Shown: positions 44,528 through 58,800, counted from the stretch's first letter. The stretch: DNA of 64,000 nucleotides from Callaeas wilsoni (GCA_013398955.1 VWPU01011695.1:1-64000); one strand, 5' to 3'. Numbers and translations: made by a program. Notes: generated from the letters alone by a model not told the origin.

Positions 44528-44549
44528 CAGGCTATGAAGTCATAGCCTG
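44528..44549. repeat. 10-bp perfect inverted repeat
   Basis: CAGGCTATGA and TCATAGCCTG flank a 2-base spacer AG. It has the same geometry (perfect arms, 2-nt spacer) as the larger hairpin at 38987-39038, but shorter. Confidence 0.85.
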
Positions 44550-46370
44550 CTGTCTACATACCAGCCATTCATGACACATGTGCATGGACTAATGTCCAGG
44601 ATCAAGTTGGGAAGTGTTACATAGAGCTGTGCTCAGAAAGTCTGAATTCCACAGGACTTTCTCTGGGTAATGCTGGAATGGTTTAAAACTTCAAGTGTGG
44701 CAACAATGTGGAAGATGTCCATAGCTCCCCATGTACAAATCTGCCCTCTATGTGTTTAAAATAAACAGTGCAGTTTAATGTAAATATTTGGATTTGTTAT
44801 TTATTTGCATTTTTCTACTGCAGTGAGTTAATCTAGTCAAGCCAGTGATAAGTTTCACATTACCTTTTGCCTATGCAGGCACTGTTGTACATTAATATTT
44901 ATTAAATCATATTAATTAGACAGCTGATGAAAGTACACTGCTGACCCTGCTGGAGGAAGGCTGCAGTATTTCTTCTCTCTTAGGCCCAGCTAAAGTCACT
45001 ATTTAGCATTTCGTATCTGCAAGACTGTCCAGCTCACCTTTGCAAGTGATGAGCACTCAGGCTTGCAGCCTGCTTCTGCTGAAGTCCGCAGCAAAACTCC
45101 CCTTGATTTGGGCTAGCACAGGGTTGGGTGTAGCGAGATAATGTCACAGTAGTTTGAAGGTACTATATACAGTGATGCCAAAAGTGGAGAAGTTTTGCCA
45201 AAATATAATTCCTGGGGACTTTGGAGTTAGCACAGGTATGATTAGTGAAAAGGCAGGGCTGCCTCTAGTCTCCTGGTACATAGCAAAACTGCTCTAAGGC
45301 TCATTAGGGGCACATCCAGGCAGTACAGAAGTACTGGCAATTTGTTTTAATGAACACTGCTCATTTAAAAAGCTGTAATTTGTGCAAAGCCCTCAGGAAG
45401 TAAGCAGGAACTGCGGGAACATAAATTCCCTAAAGCAGAGTCACGGTCTTTCCAGGTGTGTGACTAAAGGACATCATAAGCCTTATGAGAAACAAATAAA
45501 GGCTGTAAATCATCAGAAGTCTGCAGTTGCTCCATGGGGCTTGGCATTCTGATTTTTACTGAACTGTTGAGACTGCATGTTTGCACTAAATTGTTTTGAA
45601 TTAGATCAGAAAAAAAACCAGAAATGTCTTAACAGTAAAGGTAGATGTGATCCTTTAGTATTGTTGAGGTGCATTTGGCTGGGCTGGGTGGTGCTTTTCT
45701 TTTACACATACATCTTTTACTTATAGCATCTCTAGATTTTCATATTTTATCATGTGAGGTCATAAAGGCAGGATTTGAAAGAAACGCTCGTTATTATTAT
45801 ATGCAAATAACACGTTTCTAGCTGGTGGTTCCCAGATTCCAACTACCACATATTAACTATGGCACTGAAAGCCAATACATTTTCATACTTAACTAAAAGT
45901 GTCCTCAGTATGTCTCCAGTGATTCAGATGAATCAACTCATGGCTGCTTCTCTGCAGACTAAAGAGCTGATACAATTTCCTGATATTTTTCAGGCAGGAG
46001 AAGCTTGAGCGTGGTATCTGACATAAATCCTCAGCCTTTATAAGAACCTGTGTTCCGAGGCAAATAAATAGCACTGCACAGTGAAAAATAATCCTCTTGT
46101 CTTACAACTGAAGTGGTGTTTTCAGACTGTTAGTATGTCTTGATAGCAAGTAAATACAAAAGCATCCTGCAAGGAGCTGACTTGCACTTAACATAATGCA
46201 GCAGCAGCAGATGACTCCAGTTGCACAGACTTGGATCACATACTGCCTGTCCTCTTCTCAGCATGAAAGGTCCTGGCAAAGAACCTCAGTGTCATAGAAG
46301 ATAAACAGAAGAATGAGCCACAAATGCCCACCATGTCTGGATAGTACTTGCTTGCACAGAAATGGTTCTG

Positions 46371-46410
46371 TCCTCTCTATACTTTTTGTTTCCTCTCTAT
46401 ACCTTTTTTG
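46371..46410 (+). repeat. 20-bp tandem duplication
   Basis: TCCTCTCTATACTTTTTGTT is followed immediately by a near-identical copy with one substitution. It is a recent local duplication. Confidence 0.85.
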
Positions 46411-49400
46411 TTTGTTTTGAGTGTTGGAAAGTGAGCATTTTGCTGAAAATCAGAGTTCATGTCACTGAAGGACCATGGAAGAATTTTTAAAGAGTAACTA
46501 TCTACCTATCTAAAGAATTTTAAAAGAATTTTTTAAAGTAAAGGAAAGATTCTATCTTTTTCTGGTAGCAGAGAAGAGCTTGGATAAAAGTCAGACTCAC
46601 TGCTAAGAGCTTAAAAACATGAGGAAAATAAAAAGGGCTGTATAGCCACGCTGGCAATTTTTGGCTTCCTGGGACTTTAATAATGACATTTGAGCAAATA
46701 GGATTATTTTTATTGCTGCACAATTAGGGAGCTTTAGTTCCATCAAGTGCCAGCAATACCAGTTTGTGCACATTGTTACAGTAACCTGGGTCATTTAATC
46801 TCTGTGGCTGCTAGTCACACTGCTACACAGTACACTTAAACCACTTCTAGATTGCTGTTTCTGTTCATACGTGAGGCCCTTCTGCCTTTTCAGAAGTGTT
46901 CCCTGTTCTCTTCAGCTTCTTTTTCCCTTCTTAGTTTTCAGTCTTTTAATGCTGACCCAGTGGAATACAGGTCTGCTCCCACTGCCATTTGTTTTTCCTG
47001 TGACCAAGAGGCTGGAGATGGCCAAAGAAAGGAATGAGATAAACTGGGGAAAGGAGTGATGATACCACCAGATTGCCTGACCTGTGAACAAAACACTTCT
47101 GTCCAGCAGAAGTGTCTTGATCTGTTTTGAGCTGTCCACTGTGTTCACTGTCCTTGTTCAGTCAGGGCCCCTGCTGAAGACAGTTACAACTGTTACATTT
47201 GAGCTGCTGTCTACCTTCATTGCCGTTTCCCGGCAGTAAGTTAAAAATTCTGATTATGTGTTGATAAATTTATTCTGGGCCATTTCGGTTCAAATTCTAA
47301 ATAATTAAAACTTGTCTCCAGTTCGCATTAGAATATCTTTGCTTGTTTTGTGCTGGGAAGGCATACATGGATATAAATATTGAGCCTTTGCTGAAGTCAA
47401 TTTTTGAATCATAATTCCTGGAAAAAAAAACTTGTCCAAGCCATGGCAATCATCAGAGAATAAAGGTCTTGAGCAAAGTCACAGTAAAATATGTCATTAA
47501 TCATAACCCACCCACATCTAGGCATCATATCACCAGACACTTGACTGGAGGAAGGAACAGTACTGTTGATATTCATGACTCACTATATTCATGGGTTATA
47601 AAGTTTAAAGCATCAGCTGTGATCCCATTATGAGTGGCACTGTGACACAGACTAGTGGATTTCCCGAAATTGATTTTTGTTTGGATTACAGCTTATCTTT
47701 TAGAAAAACATCCAGTTTTGATTCCACATGTCCTGTAAGGGAGCATTAATCACAGCCCTTAATAAATTGTTCCCTTCATTAATTATAATGATTGCTAAGG
47801 TATTCCTGTTAGAAAATAGGCATTATTTTACTCATAGTCTCCCTGAACACTCCCCGGTGCAATCAGAAATGTCTTGTATTCCTTCCTCCTGTGAGGGATA
47901 GGCTTTGTCTGAAGATTGCAGAGTGATGGGGAGGTTTTTTTGTTTGTTTTTACCTTGCATAACCTGTGAGGTTGGAAGAAGTTCTGGCTTATGGCTTTAA
48001 TTACAGTTTGTCTAACTATCTAAAAAACCTTGCCGCTCTCTTCCTTCAAGCCTTACCCATGTGATGCCAGCACACACCTGTGGCTGAGAAGAGTAATGTT
48101 GATGGCATGTGCATGACCTCCACTTTTCATTCATACTGCTTTCATCTTGTTGTCACCTGATGTTGCAGCCTGCCTTCATGTGTCCACCTCTTTGCTAAGC
48201 TCTTGTTGGAGGCTGTGACCAGGTTATTATTGCTGTTTTAAAACTAAGATATTATCTAGTACATCAAGGTCCCCATCTGAGCTGTGCTCAGAGCTTCTGA
48301 GAATTAATCAGATGAAATGGTCGAGGTGAAGGGCCTTGGTTAAGAGTTATTCTCGCAGTTTCAGCATTGTTTAGGGCTGTACTTATATTACCATTTCCAC
48401 TACAAAATTGGCATGTGCATTGACATCAGACACATGCAGACTCAGGGTTGGATGAGGACCATTGGCAGCCACTTGCAGTAGTTCTGAGATGAACCCAGGA
48501 TCCATGTGGACTCCAGCCTGTGTTACTAGGCCAGAATGGTACTTCTCCCAAACCCGGTAATGAGGTGTGTGTGTGTGCAAACCAGAGTGGTGATGGGGGA
48601 TGCAACACAGAGATGTGAGTCCAGGTGAGCTCTGCTTTGAAGACATGCCCTTGATTATGCTGCAGGTTTGGGCAGTGCTTCTGTAGTAGATGGTTGTCGA
48701 ATCACCTCACAAAGCTATGATCTTTCTTTATCCTTTTTGGGATGCTAATTGGTAAGAAGAGATGTCGGTGCTAACGCACTCATAAGCCCATTAGCCATGT
48801 TGTTACTTAGCTGCTGAGATGTACACGATTCCTTAATTGGAGGCATATTTCCTTTGGGTAATTTCGGCTTAGCTGACTTACTCAGCAATGCTCTGTCCAC
48901 ATGTGTTTCCTGAAATTATCAGCTGACATAATAAAAATACTGCTTTATGCATGTCTGTACAGAGTACAAAGTTGGTGTAGCAAAGCATGATGGTTTTCAC
49001 TGAGCAGAATACCAGGATGCTATGAAGGGCATTTCTGGCTGGAAAAACAAGAGCCTTTCTATGCCCTCATGGAACAACACAGAGGTCCCACTCAGGTCCT
49101 GCCTACGTCAAGTTGAATTATGCATTTGCAAGCTGAGTATTTTCCTTTACAGTCAACAGTGTGAATAATGATGGTCCTTGGTTAGGAGAAATGTCAGCCC
49201 TTGGACTGTGGTATGGGTGTTTTAGATTCAGCAATCAGCAAACTCTTGAGGTAGTCTTGGTAGCTTTCCTATACAGGTTGTGATGAAAATTAAGTAGCAC
49301 TGTACTCCTTTCTTTTCAGAATCTGAGATTCGTAAGCATTAGATGTTAGGTTAGTGATTGGATTGGCCTTCTAATGTATATTTTATTTTTCCTCTTGGTG

Positions 49401-50936
49401 GGACACTGACAACCCCAAATTTGCCATTTGTTGAATACTTGAAATTTAACATTCAGATATGAATGTATACAAATCAGTAACGTCTAGATGTCTCTGTCCT
49501 AGAAATAGGTGTCAGGAACCAGTTCTGTGACTTTTCACTTTAAGCATTAGGACTCCACCATTTTTCTTTTAAAGGCCTGGTCTGTAGTGTTTGTGGTTCC
49601 TAAAAACAAATGAGCTCTTGTTTCAATACATCTGGAGCTGGTCCAGGTCTCTGCTGTTGTCCAGTGCAAACTCTGCTGCTCACCATTGCAGAAGAGAGGC
49701 CGATTCCCAATTCATCCCACTTGCAAACAGTAAAACAACTTGGTTTTTCTTCAAGTGGCTTTTTTTGCAGCGAATGACTTTTTAATGGTACACTTGTATC
49801 CTTGTATTCACAGAATTTTCAAAGTTCATGGTGACTCTGAAGTGGTGCTGTGATTATGAGTTTAATTTTATTTGCCTTTTAATACTGCTAAGAGGATTTT
49901 TTTTTTCACCTGTGATGTAAGAAATGTTAAATGCTGTCTGATGAAAATACATTTGTTATTTATAGGTAAATCCAATTATTTAGTTAACGGATCTTAAAAA
50001 TAGCTGTAAGAAGTGGTCATTCATATATTTGCGAACAACTGATTGCTATTTCCCTCCTGAAAAACATCCACTGTGATTGACTTGTGAGTATTCAGCTTTG
50101 TGAAAGGAAAGCCAGACCTGTTAGCATAGCTTTATCTTGCATGTCACAGAGAACAGACAAATCAGTGCTTATTGAGCCACCCAGTAATTGCATTAGTCTG
50201 TAAACTTCTGGTGGCCTGGTTTCCTCTCTTATTAAATGGAATGAGAAGGGTTGGAGACATGCTTGGATACTTGCACTTGTAGATTAGACATTTCCTTTTT
50301 TGGAGGTCGGCTTTACTGGCTTGGGTTTTTTTCCTTAAAAACGAGACATGGTTTTGGTCTGGTGTTATTTTTTGTTCTGCCAGAAAACTGAAATGCATTA
50401 TGCAAAAATGTTCATTTGTTCTAAGCTAAGATTATTTATAGGTCAGAGTTCTCACATGATGAGTACTGCCAGCTTTAGGTCCTCATAAGGAATACAAATT
50501 CAGTTTTGAGATTAGTTGTTATATTTCTTTTTCTAGTTACAAGAACTAATTTAGGTCCCTGTCTCATTTTGAATGTGTCAGTTTTGATAAATGGTATTCA
50601 CTACACAAAAACTCTGCTGTCTGTCACTTTGTGAGTTACAAAGTACGTAAAAAGAAACATAAAATACATTTTTATCTTCCTCATAAAAGTTCTTTTTGAA
50701 CACCAGTTCTTGTTAACCTGTCAGTCAGAAAGGGAAACCACGAAACGAACATGTCAGTCGGGGCAGGGAGGGAGTAGGGGGCAGGCAGGGATCGCTGCAG
50801 TGTTTTCCTTGTGTGAAAATCAGCTTGAGATTTTTCCCAGCATCCTGAGTTTCTAAGCTCCTGTATTAAAACCAGAGAAGCCAATTGGAGGCAATAAAGT
50901 TAGACAGGTGCTTAGGCATTTTTTAAGGAATCTACA
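46411..50936. other. Non-coding stretch with possible regulatory DNA
   Basis: No gene. Two segments are repeat-free and rich in TAAT-type homeodomain cores (47490-47790 and 48780-48960) and are the most enhancer-like here. A short GT repeat lies at 48564-48577. Confidence 0.5.
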
Positions 50937-50976
50937 GCAAGGGGAAGGAGTTTTGGGCAAGGGGAAGGAGCTTTTA
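50937..50976 (+). repeat. 20-bp tandem duplication
   Basis: GCAAGGGGAAGGAGTTTTGG is followed directly by GCAAGGGGAAGGAGCTTTTA. Confidence 0.85.
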
Positions 50977-52624
50977 ATGGGAAGCCGCAGGCACGCGTGG
51001 CTGCTTCATCTGAGAGCTGCCACTCCCCCAGTCGCTTCCCCGGGCCCTGTGGCTGCTCCCGGGAAAGTAAACAGCCAAGGTTTGCCCCAAATCTGCTGTA
51101 TGACCAGAGAATCCTGTTCAGACCAAAGCCAGGTAAACACCAAACAAATATTTCGTGCTCCAAACCTTAGGCATTCAGCCTGTAAGTAATTACAGTTCCA
51201 GTCCTTTTACAGTACGTATTAATAATGCAAGATAAATCTTGATGTTAACTCTTTCCAGCGAGCAAAAGCCCTGTCTACTACCCAGCTGTTCAAAGCAGCA
51301 GCAGTTAGAAATAAAAGTGAAGCTCATACATGGTCTGATGCTGTGATCCTGGAAAGGCAGATGGTGTCTGTGGAGTACTCCGTGGTTACACTGCTGCCTT
51401 TTTCTAAGGGTATCTGTTCAGCTGTGGAAGGAGGAAGGATCGATACAAAACCCCAAAAAAAGGACTGACAGCGGCGTGTTTAGTTTGGTGGACAAAGGAC
51501 AGCTGTCACAGGAAGTTTCTCACAAGCCCCACACTGTGTCTTACTGACAACCATCCTTGCCCTCCCTATGGTCGTGTGCAGAAAGGTTGTCTCTGGGGGA
51601 GGAGGTTTCAAAGTGGACAGATTTGTCAGAATTTCATGCTAGAGTAACAGTCTTAGAGAGGTGTGGGTCGCATGGTTTCCCCTGTTGGTGGCTACCTTTC
51701 AGTTGGTAATGCTCCACAAGTAATTCACAGAGTGGTAACCCAGCTCTTCCTCCCAGAGTTTGAAGCTGCTCCGCCTTTCCCCCTGAACCATGTTACAGTT
51801 TTGTGTGACATTTTGGTGCCAGTTTATGCTATATATTGCAGGAAAGGACAACTACACTGGAGGGAGTGGAGGTGTTGTCACAGAATCATTCACCAGCAGG
51901 TCCTGGGTGAAGTCTCAGGGCCTTTATAGCATCTTGGGTACAGTGTCATACTAAGGCATGAATGCCTTGGCATCTAATTCACAAGTTTGTTTCTTTGCCA
52001 TGAGTCAAATATTTGACATTCTGCTTAATGCTTGTTATTTTTTCAAGTATTTCCCCAGTTTTAGATTGTCCCAGTCTGATGACTGCTTTAATGGCTGAAC
52101 CTCCACAGTTTTGTAAAATGGACTAGGAGGGTGGTCTGCTACAGAAAATATTTTTTTAAGTACTGATTGAGAATACTCTGTGAAATTAAGGTAATTTCCT
52201 GGCATGTTGTGAAACACCTGGGTGCCTACAGTGTGGTTAGAGCTATTTGTATGGTGGCACTAGAAATATGCAAGGTGTTGTTCTGCCCATCGTCCCTGTA
52301 ACAGCAAAAGACTAGCAGAAAGGCTTTATGGATTTCTTCTTGTGCCTGCACTTTCCAGACTGCATACTTTAATATATGAAATTGCAGTGCCATCCATGTT
52401 TCTCCAGCTGCCTCTGTACAATTTTTCATACAGGAGTGTAGGTTGGGAAGACACTTCGAGCTGGGCAGCCTTTCCTTGGCTTAGAAATTGCCATGAGATA
52501 GCATGTATTATTATGTGTATAGATGCAAGAGATAAAGCTCAGCATAAAGTCATCCTCTGGCCCCGAAGTTACCACAGTGGGAACTGCTTCCTGTCTGTTT
52601 CCCTCTAGACATGTAGAGATAGAC
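50977..52624. other. Non-coding stretch with a small GC-rich patch
   Basis: A patch at 50984-51065 has about six CpGs. It is followed by a good donor consensus CAG|GTAAAC at 51132/51133, with a CCACTCCCCCAG acceptor-like site at 51021-51032. No frame across it is recognisable as protein. The remainder is ordinary. Confidence 0.45.

Positions 52625-52692
<68 letters not shown>
52625..52692. repeat. Pure (AGAT)17 microsatellite
   Basis: Seventeen uninterrupted AGAT units, preceded by one degenerate AGAC unit. The length and purity predict high allele-length variation, and the tract offers a run of GATA motifs. Confidence 0.97.
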
Positions 52693-53956
52693 GTATGCCA
52701 GAAAGAGGAAGGGACTAGCTCGTTCTCATGTGGGTGTGATTACTGGAATGCCCCAGTGTATGCTGCAGCAGAGAGCCTCTCGGTGCTCCTGCAGACAGCT
52801 GTAGACAGGGGACACAGGCTGGAACAACACTTGCAATTACTTTCCAAAACCCTGCATTCTTGTCATTGTTAGAGCCCTAATTTGCTGAGTAGTTTATTTG
52901 AGCCCAGGAAATCATTATGGGTTGATTTTATTGTTGCTATTGTTGCAGTAGGAGGAGGCAATTAAAAACAAATGCCTCAGTGCTGATGTTTGACTAGAGT
53001 GAGAGACTGATCTGTAAACGCTTGGAAAAGGCCGGGCAGGAGGACTGCTGGGCAGTTGATGAGCTGTGTTTCAGCATTATGTTCCAAGTGGGATCCATAC
53101 ACAGAACCTCAGTGGAAGCCAGCTTGGACAGAGGCAGGCTGAATGGGCTCAAACCACAGGATGTTGCTATTACAAGATGCTACATGGAAGGAATATCATT
53201 TGATGCACTTAGCATGACCTTTTTTATCATGATGCCAGTAAGTGGTGGATAGAAGAAGCCAGAGGAAGAAAAGGAGCAGCTGGCACTGAAGAGAAAGCTT
53301 GAAGAAAACCAATTATCAATAGAAGGAAGAGAAAACAGTCTGGAAAAAAACCAGGAAAAGAGAAATTTCAGACACAGAAGTTAACACAGGTAATCATAAT
53401 TGCAAGTTCTCCAGTCTCCAAGAGGCAGCAGCTCCTGTTTGTCTCTCAGCAGTGATGGAGCAAAGAAGGCCCCTGGCAGATGTCCCCCATGGAGCCTCTG
53501 TGATACTCAAGGCTGGCCAAGAAGAAGTTCCTCTTAAGTGACAGACACGATGGGAGGCCTCGTGTCACTGACTGTTGTCTCAGGGTCTGGCGCACAGTTG
53601 GCAAGTGGTGAACCTCTTCATTAATAAATGTAACTTGAAGATGTAGCTTACGGCAGTGCACCCAGTGCTCATGCCTCACACAGATGGGGCAGAGCACTTG
53701 GAAGGGTAGGCTCCAGCAGCCAGGGAGCCACTGTGTGTCTTCTCATCTGCTGCTTCAAGCAGTGTAGACTGCTGCAACTGCATTTGCTATGTCTTGCAGG
53801 CAGAGGTAATGAGCATTAGCAGTATATGGAGAGCTTCATAATGAATGCTGTGTGTTCACAATGTGTGTTCACAGTGTATTTACAACTGCTGCAATGTCTT
53901 TTTGTCTTGGCAAAAGATGTAGGCAAGTCTTAGTGTGAAGGAAAATCAACCCTGTT

Positions 53957-53993
53957 AAAAAAAAAAGAAAAAAATAAAAGAAAAAGGAGAGAA
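53957..53993. repeat. A-rich simple sequence
   Basis: Ten adenines, then AAAG/AAAT-interrupted A runs. Confidence 0.8.
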
Positions 53994-55822
53994 ACAGTTT
54001 CCCCAGATAATTCTGAGATTAGTAAACTTTCAACCAATAGCACAGTATTTGTATAGTAAGATTTGAGGTCTGTCAATACTCAACAGTTTGCACTGTCTGA
54101 GTACAGGGCCTAATTCATATGTAGAATCTCTAATGACAAGAAACTGACAAATACGGCAACAATGCCCAGCAGGCTATCAGCAACAGTCCTAAAAGCTCTC
54201 TATTTCACACATGAATACAGATTTACAGAGGGCTCTTCACCATCAGTTCTTAAATGAGGAGAAATAAATTTGCAGGAAGATGATTTTTAAAAAATGAAAA
54301 TCGTGTCATTAAGAAATCATGTAACATTCTTATAAATAAAAATAGGCTCTTCCACATATTCTATTAATTAATCAGTTATCACAGAAGTAAAAGATCTGTA
54401 GCCTTCTCTTTAACAAGGTTTTGGTATTACACATCTTTTATTCAAATTGATATTTCCTTTAAAGTGCACATGAGTTTCACAGTCTCAGACTTCAGGATTA
54501 AGAATGTGCAAACCTGTCTGCACATGAGTTAACTTTCAGAGTGCCTTACCTTTTCTTCTATTTATGTGGACTTGAGCGTCTGCCCTGTCCCAGGACAAGC
54601 TGTGCTGCTTGCGAATGTATTGTATTTATGAGGGTTTTCTGCCTCACTATGGTAAATCTCCTTCAGCATTCTTCTTCACCTCCCTCTCTGAAGTGTGAAA
54701 GACAGTTCAGATGTTTCCAACCCAGCATTTTTTAAAATAAGAAAATATTATTGCATCAGGAGGAGTGTGATTATAGTGGAACGTGGTACTTGTTTCAGTG
54801 CATTTACTGTCAGCAAGCTCATTCCTGTTCTCTCTTGTTTAACTTTATAGTTGAATCTTGTGTCTCAAAAAGCAGTGAAATTTCAGGGGGATCCTGAATT
54901 TCAGGGGAATTCATGTTGTTGTATCACATTTCACTTTCTTAGAGAGAAATTAATTATTTGCACTGATTAATTACTTGAAGAATGAGCTATGTTTTAATGC
55001 TGAATTTATGTAGGATATTATGCTGCAATTGTATCTACACTTCTTTGCACATTGCCATCAATTCAGTGAAGCTTAGTTTTATAGCAGGGAGCATTAGAGG
55101 AAATTTATAATGACTTGGAAGATAAGCCAGTGCCTTGACACAAGCTTATGGGTAAGACACTACTAGAAAAATTTTAGTAATTGCCTCTAAATGCTAGAAA
55201 ATGACTGTAATCGGGGAATGCATGCTTGTGTTTCTTTTGTAGTTAAAGATGCTGTAACATTTCCTGAAATGTTGCTCATTTGATTAAGCATCACAATTCT
55301 TATCTTTGTTTGTGTGGAGTCCTGCTGGATGGCATTATTCTGTGTTGGCGTTAGATGTATGTCTAAGACTTAAGTTGTGACCAGTAGACATCTTCCTTGT
55401 GTTTGCTTTTCCCACATCTTTCTGGAGTCATAGGAAAGCAAGAATATGGATTTCTTGAAGGTTTTTATGGAATGAGCTTAAGCTGTGTTTTTAGACCAGA
55501 AATGGCCTGCCTGCATCTCCTAAGCTGTGTTCAGCAGTTCTTCAAGGAACACACAATTATTTGAATGCTGAGTTCCTGCAAAGTTTAGCCTCAGGAGTTG
55601 CTGCCTGTCACAGGAGAAACTTAACATCACTTGGCCACTCAGCATTGTCGTGGTGCTGTGCAGGATTCCCTCTGAACGCTCTGCTGGTGCTGGATGATGG
55701 TAAAGGGCGGGAGGTTCAGAGTTTGGGGTGAGAGGGAGGAAATGAGGGGAAAAGAGTCTGGAGGGTCTTTTCCCTGACTTAAAGGAATTTTATTGGTGCT
55801 ACTGTTGTTGTTGCATAAAGAG

Positions 55823-55858
55823 AGCTATCCTATTAAGAAAAAACAGCTATCCTATTAA
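55823..55858 (+). repeat. 22-bp-spaced duplication
   Basis: AGCTATCCTATTAA occurs twice, separated by GAAAAAAC. It is probably replication slippage. Confidence 0.8.
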
Positions 55859-58800
55859 TGAAACAAATTAATTGTTGTAGAACAAAGTTGGGTGTGTTTT
55901 GACCAATTTGCCAATATTAAGTGTAGAAGAAATAAAAGCTGAGTAACTACAACAAAAGAAGCATTAAATGCAACTTGTAATATACACATATTTTCTAAGC
56001 TTGGGGCTGTTTGACATTTTGGAGTGTTAATCTTGGTTTGTAATAGACTGGTCATACTCAATTTATGTTGATAAGCTGTCCTGTGCTTCTTGCTGGTCTC
56101 CTTTAGGTAGATGGCAGATAGCAGTGGGTGCTGTTATTGCAAACAAGTTGGGTTTTTTTCTAGGCTGTTGAGATCTCTCCTTTCTACTTTTCTGTGTATG
56201 TGTCTTGTTAAAGTACTGTCTGTTAAAAGCTGCAGAAACTCTGCATCTAGAAGAACACCAAATGGGAAAAAGTTTGACTCCACTAAAGAAATTATGCTTC
56301 CCATAACTCTGGACATTTCTCTCTGTTTTGCTAGTGCAGGACATGTAACTTTGCAAGATGTCACCAGAGTTAAAAAGCTTTAGATTTTGGCTGAATTAAT
56401 AGAAATTAACAAGCATAACTCCAGCTTGCAAGAGTGGGAGTCTGGGAGTTACCTAAACATTTTGTTCTGTTTTAAAACAAACGTTTCTCTATCAGCTTTT
56501 TCAAAATTCCTGAGGATCTTTGTTTCCAGCCACCTTATCTAAACACATCAAAATAAACACTCTGCACAGGTTCCTTGCTACCACAATAAATTGCTTGTTT
56601 TAGCTGGGGTGGTTGTGGACTGGTTTGGTTTTGGGTATTTTTCCTTGTCTTTTGTGTTTGCCTGAGAAACAGCCTCAGCATGTAGGGTGAGAGGTCATCT
56701 GAAGTGCTAACAACGTTTAAAATCATTCCAGAGGAAGCTTCTTCAAATTACCTTGTGTTTAGGGAGAGGCAAGAGCCTGCATAGGACCATTCCCATCGGG
56801 CAGCTGACAGAGCACTGCTCAGTTACCCTTTGGTGTCCACACGTGGAGCACGGAGCAGCTAAAGATGGCTTGCAGCAGGGCAGAGTGGCTTCCTATTCCT
56901 GCTGGGAGTGTAGGTCAGGCCAGCTTGGGTTATCTCACCTTGAAGACTAAAGAGGCACTCATCTGCTTGCATACCACTCCAGTGAGAGATGCTTAAGTAA
57001 GCTTTAGACTTTTAAAGAGTGGAGGTGAAGAGTTTATTGTGAAGTGACTGTGGTACATGGCCACAGGAATCACACAGGATGTTGACAGTGGTTACACGTG
57101 TCATCACAGGCTGTGGAGTTTGCACCCACCTCAGTACCCACAACAAAAGCGTGTGGGTAAGACAGGGCTTTTGAGAGGGACTGAAAAAGTGGAGAAGAGA
57201 CGAGAGGAAGTCCCTCCCCCCTCTAAGTGGCTTGCAACCAACCTAAGTAATTTTTCATTCCAGACTCCTGTGCGTGTGAGAGCAGGTAAGGAGATGAACA
57301 GCTCCTTAAATATTAACTGTCAGTATCTGAGGAAAAGAAGTAAGTGGGTTGCTGTATGACCTTTCTTACTTGTTTTTCCAGCTCTCATCTTTTCATGATA
57401 CATAGCATTCTCATCTGATTGGCATTTATGGCTCCACCCCTGGTAATTTTGACAAGGTATTTTATGTTTGCTGTGTTGGGAGTAGTAAACATGCCATGTG
57501 CCCCTTCATTTCTGAATGGAGAATGCCCCCAAAGCCCCAGTTTTCAGAGCAGTCAAGTGTGAACACATCTTTTAAGAAGTTTTACCTGTTCAGCATGGAA
57601 GTATTAGAGAAGACTAGTTTTGGCATTGGAAATTAATTTCAATCCAAATGGCATCAAGAGAGGGCCTCCAGGTATTCTTTGGGTTGGGTTGAACACAAAT
57701 TCTTCATTTTCACCAGGGCTAAAGATTTCCTACTTAGGTTACCTAACCCAGCAGCCGGCATGAGGAGACATTCATGTCAGTACAAGTACACACTGGAGGC
57801 ATTTTTTTTCCAGAGAAGCTGTAGTCTTTTTCTGCCATAAGAAGACACAGCCCTGATAGTAAGCAGCATCAGAGCCTGGCACTGGACCCCTACCCCTGTG
57901 AAAGTGGGCAGTAAAAAGCAACTGCATTGCACCTCCTCACTGCAAACCATCCAGAAAATGCAAAGCACTATTGAAATATAAGAGCTCCCCCATCAAGATT
58001 TAATGTGACAATTTCCTATTGGAATTTATTTTGGTGGCCATCCTTGGGTAATTCATGCTGAGCAGTTATTCTCCTGCTGCTACAGCAACAGTCAAGACTT
58101 GTTCTGAAATGCGAGTTTCAGGTGGGGGGTCCTCTCTGGAAAGGAGAGATTTGAGGTGTGAGTGTGTTGTCCATACTGCCTATCTCAGAAACTGGTTTTA
58201 TTTCTGTCTCATACTAGTTATTTCATACTGCTCTTCTTCGTAAGAACAGGAGGCCTGGTTATAGCACCAGAGGAAATTAAGCTGACAGAGCCAATTTGTA
58301 CTCATAAAATAAATAAAAGTGGCCTTTGGGTTTAAAGTGTGTGATTTCCTCGGAAGAAGGAGGAAGAACAATTAAGATTGCTCACCAGATTAAATTCTTT
58401 GTAATTGCTTGTTTTCAAATGGCCCCTTAAACATGAGGAAATATCCAAGAAAACTATTTATTTTTGAAAAGTATTTGTTCCAAGAAGGAATTCTGTCAAA
58501 CTGCCTTCCCTTGCTGGTATGAACTGTCTCTGCCAAAAACTGAAAATTAGCTTGTGAGCAAGCATGATCGGACTGGCATCACAGGCGGATGGGCACCTGC
58601 TCAGAAAACTGCCTCCCCTCTCTTGAGATGTGCTCGCTGCATCTCTTCATCCTGGTGGAGCCTTGCAGTGAGGTCAGAAATGTTTTACCTGGAGAGAAGG
58701 CTGGGGAATGGAGCAATTCACTTCAAAGTGAAAAAGCACTGAACGAGCCAGTGACAGGCTGGCATTAAAAGCCTTACCATATGCCCCATATCTTTGTTGT

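Larger units (their letters stand above)
42796..46370. other. Non-coding stretch with one exon-like interval
   Basis: No supported gene. A splice-flanked open interval lies at 43925-44064 and a 10-bp perfect inverted repeat at 44528-44549. The segment around 44810-44960 (CATTAATATTTATTAAATCA and ATTAATTAGACAGCTGATGA) resembles conserved regulatory DNA. Confidence 0.5.

Noticed and set aside
53446..53697. Minus-strand frame starting with a CPIC...H...HC pattern
   Set aside because: Cysteine and histidine spacing does not fit a known zinc-finger class and the rest of the frame resembles nothing. Probably chance.
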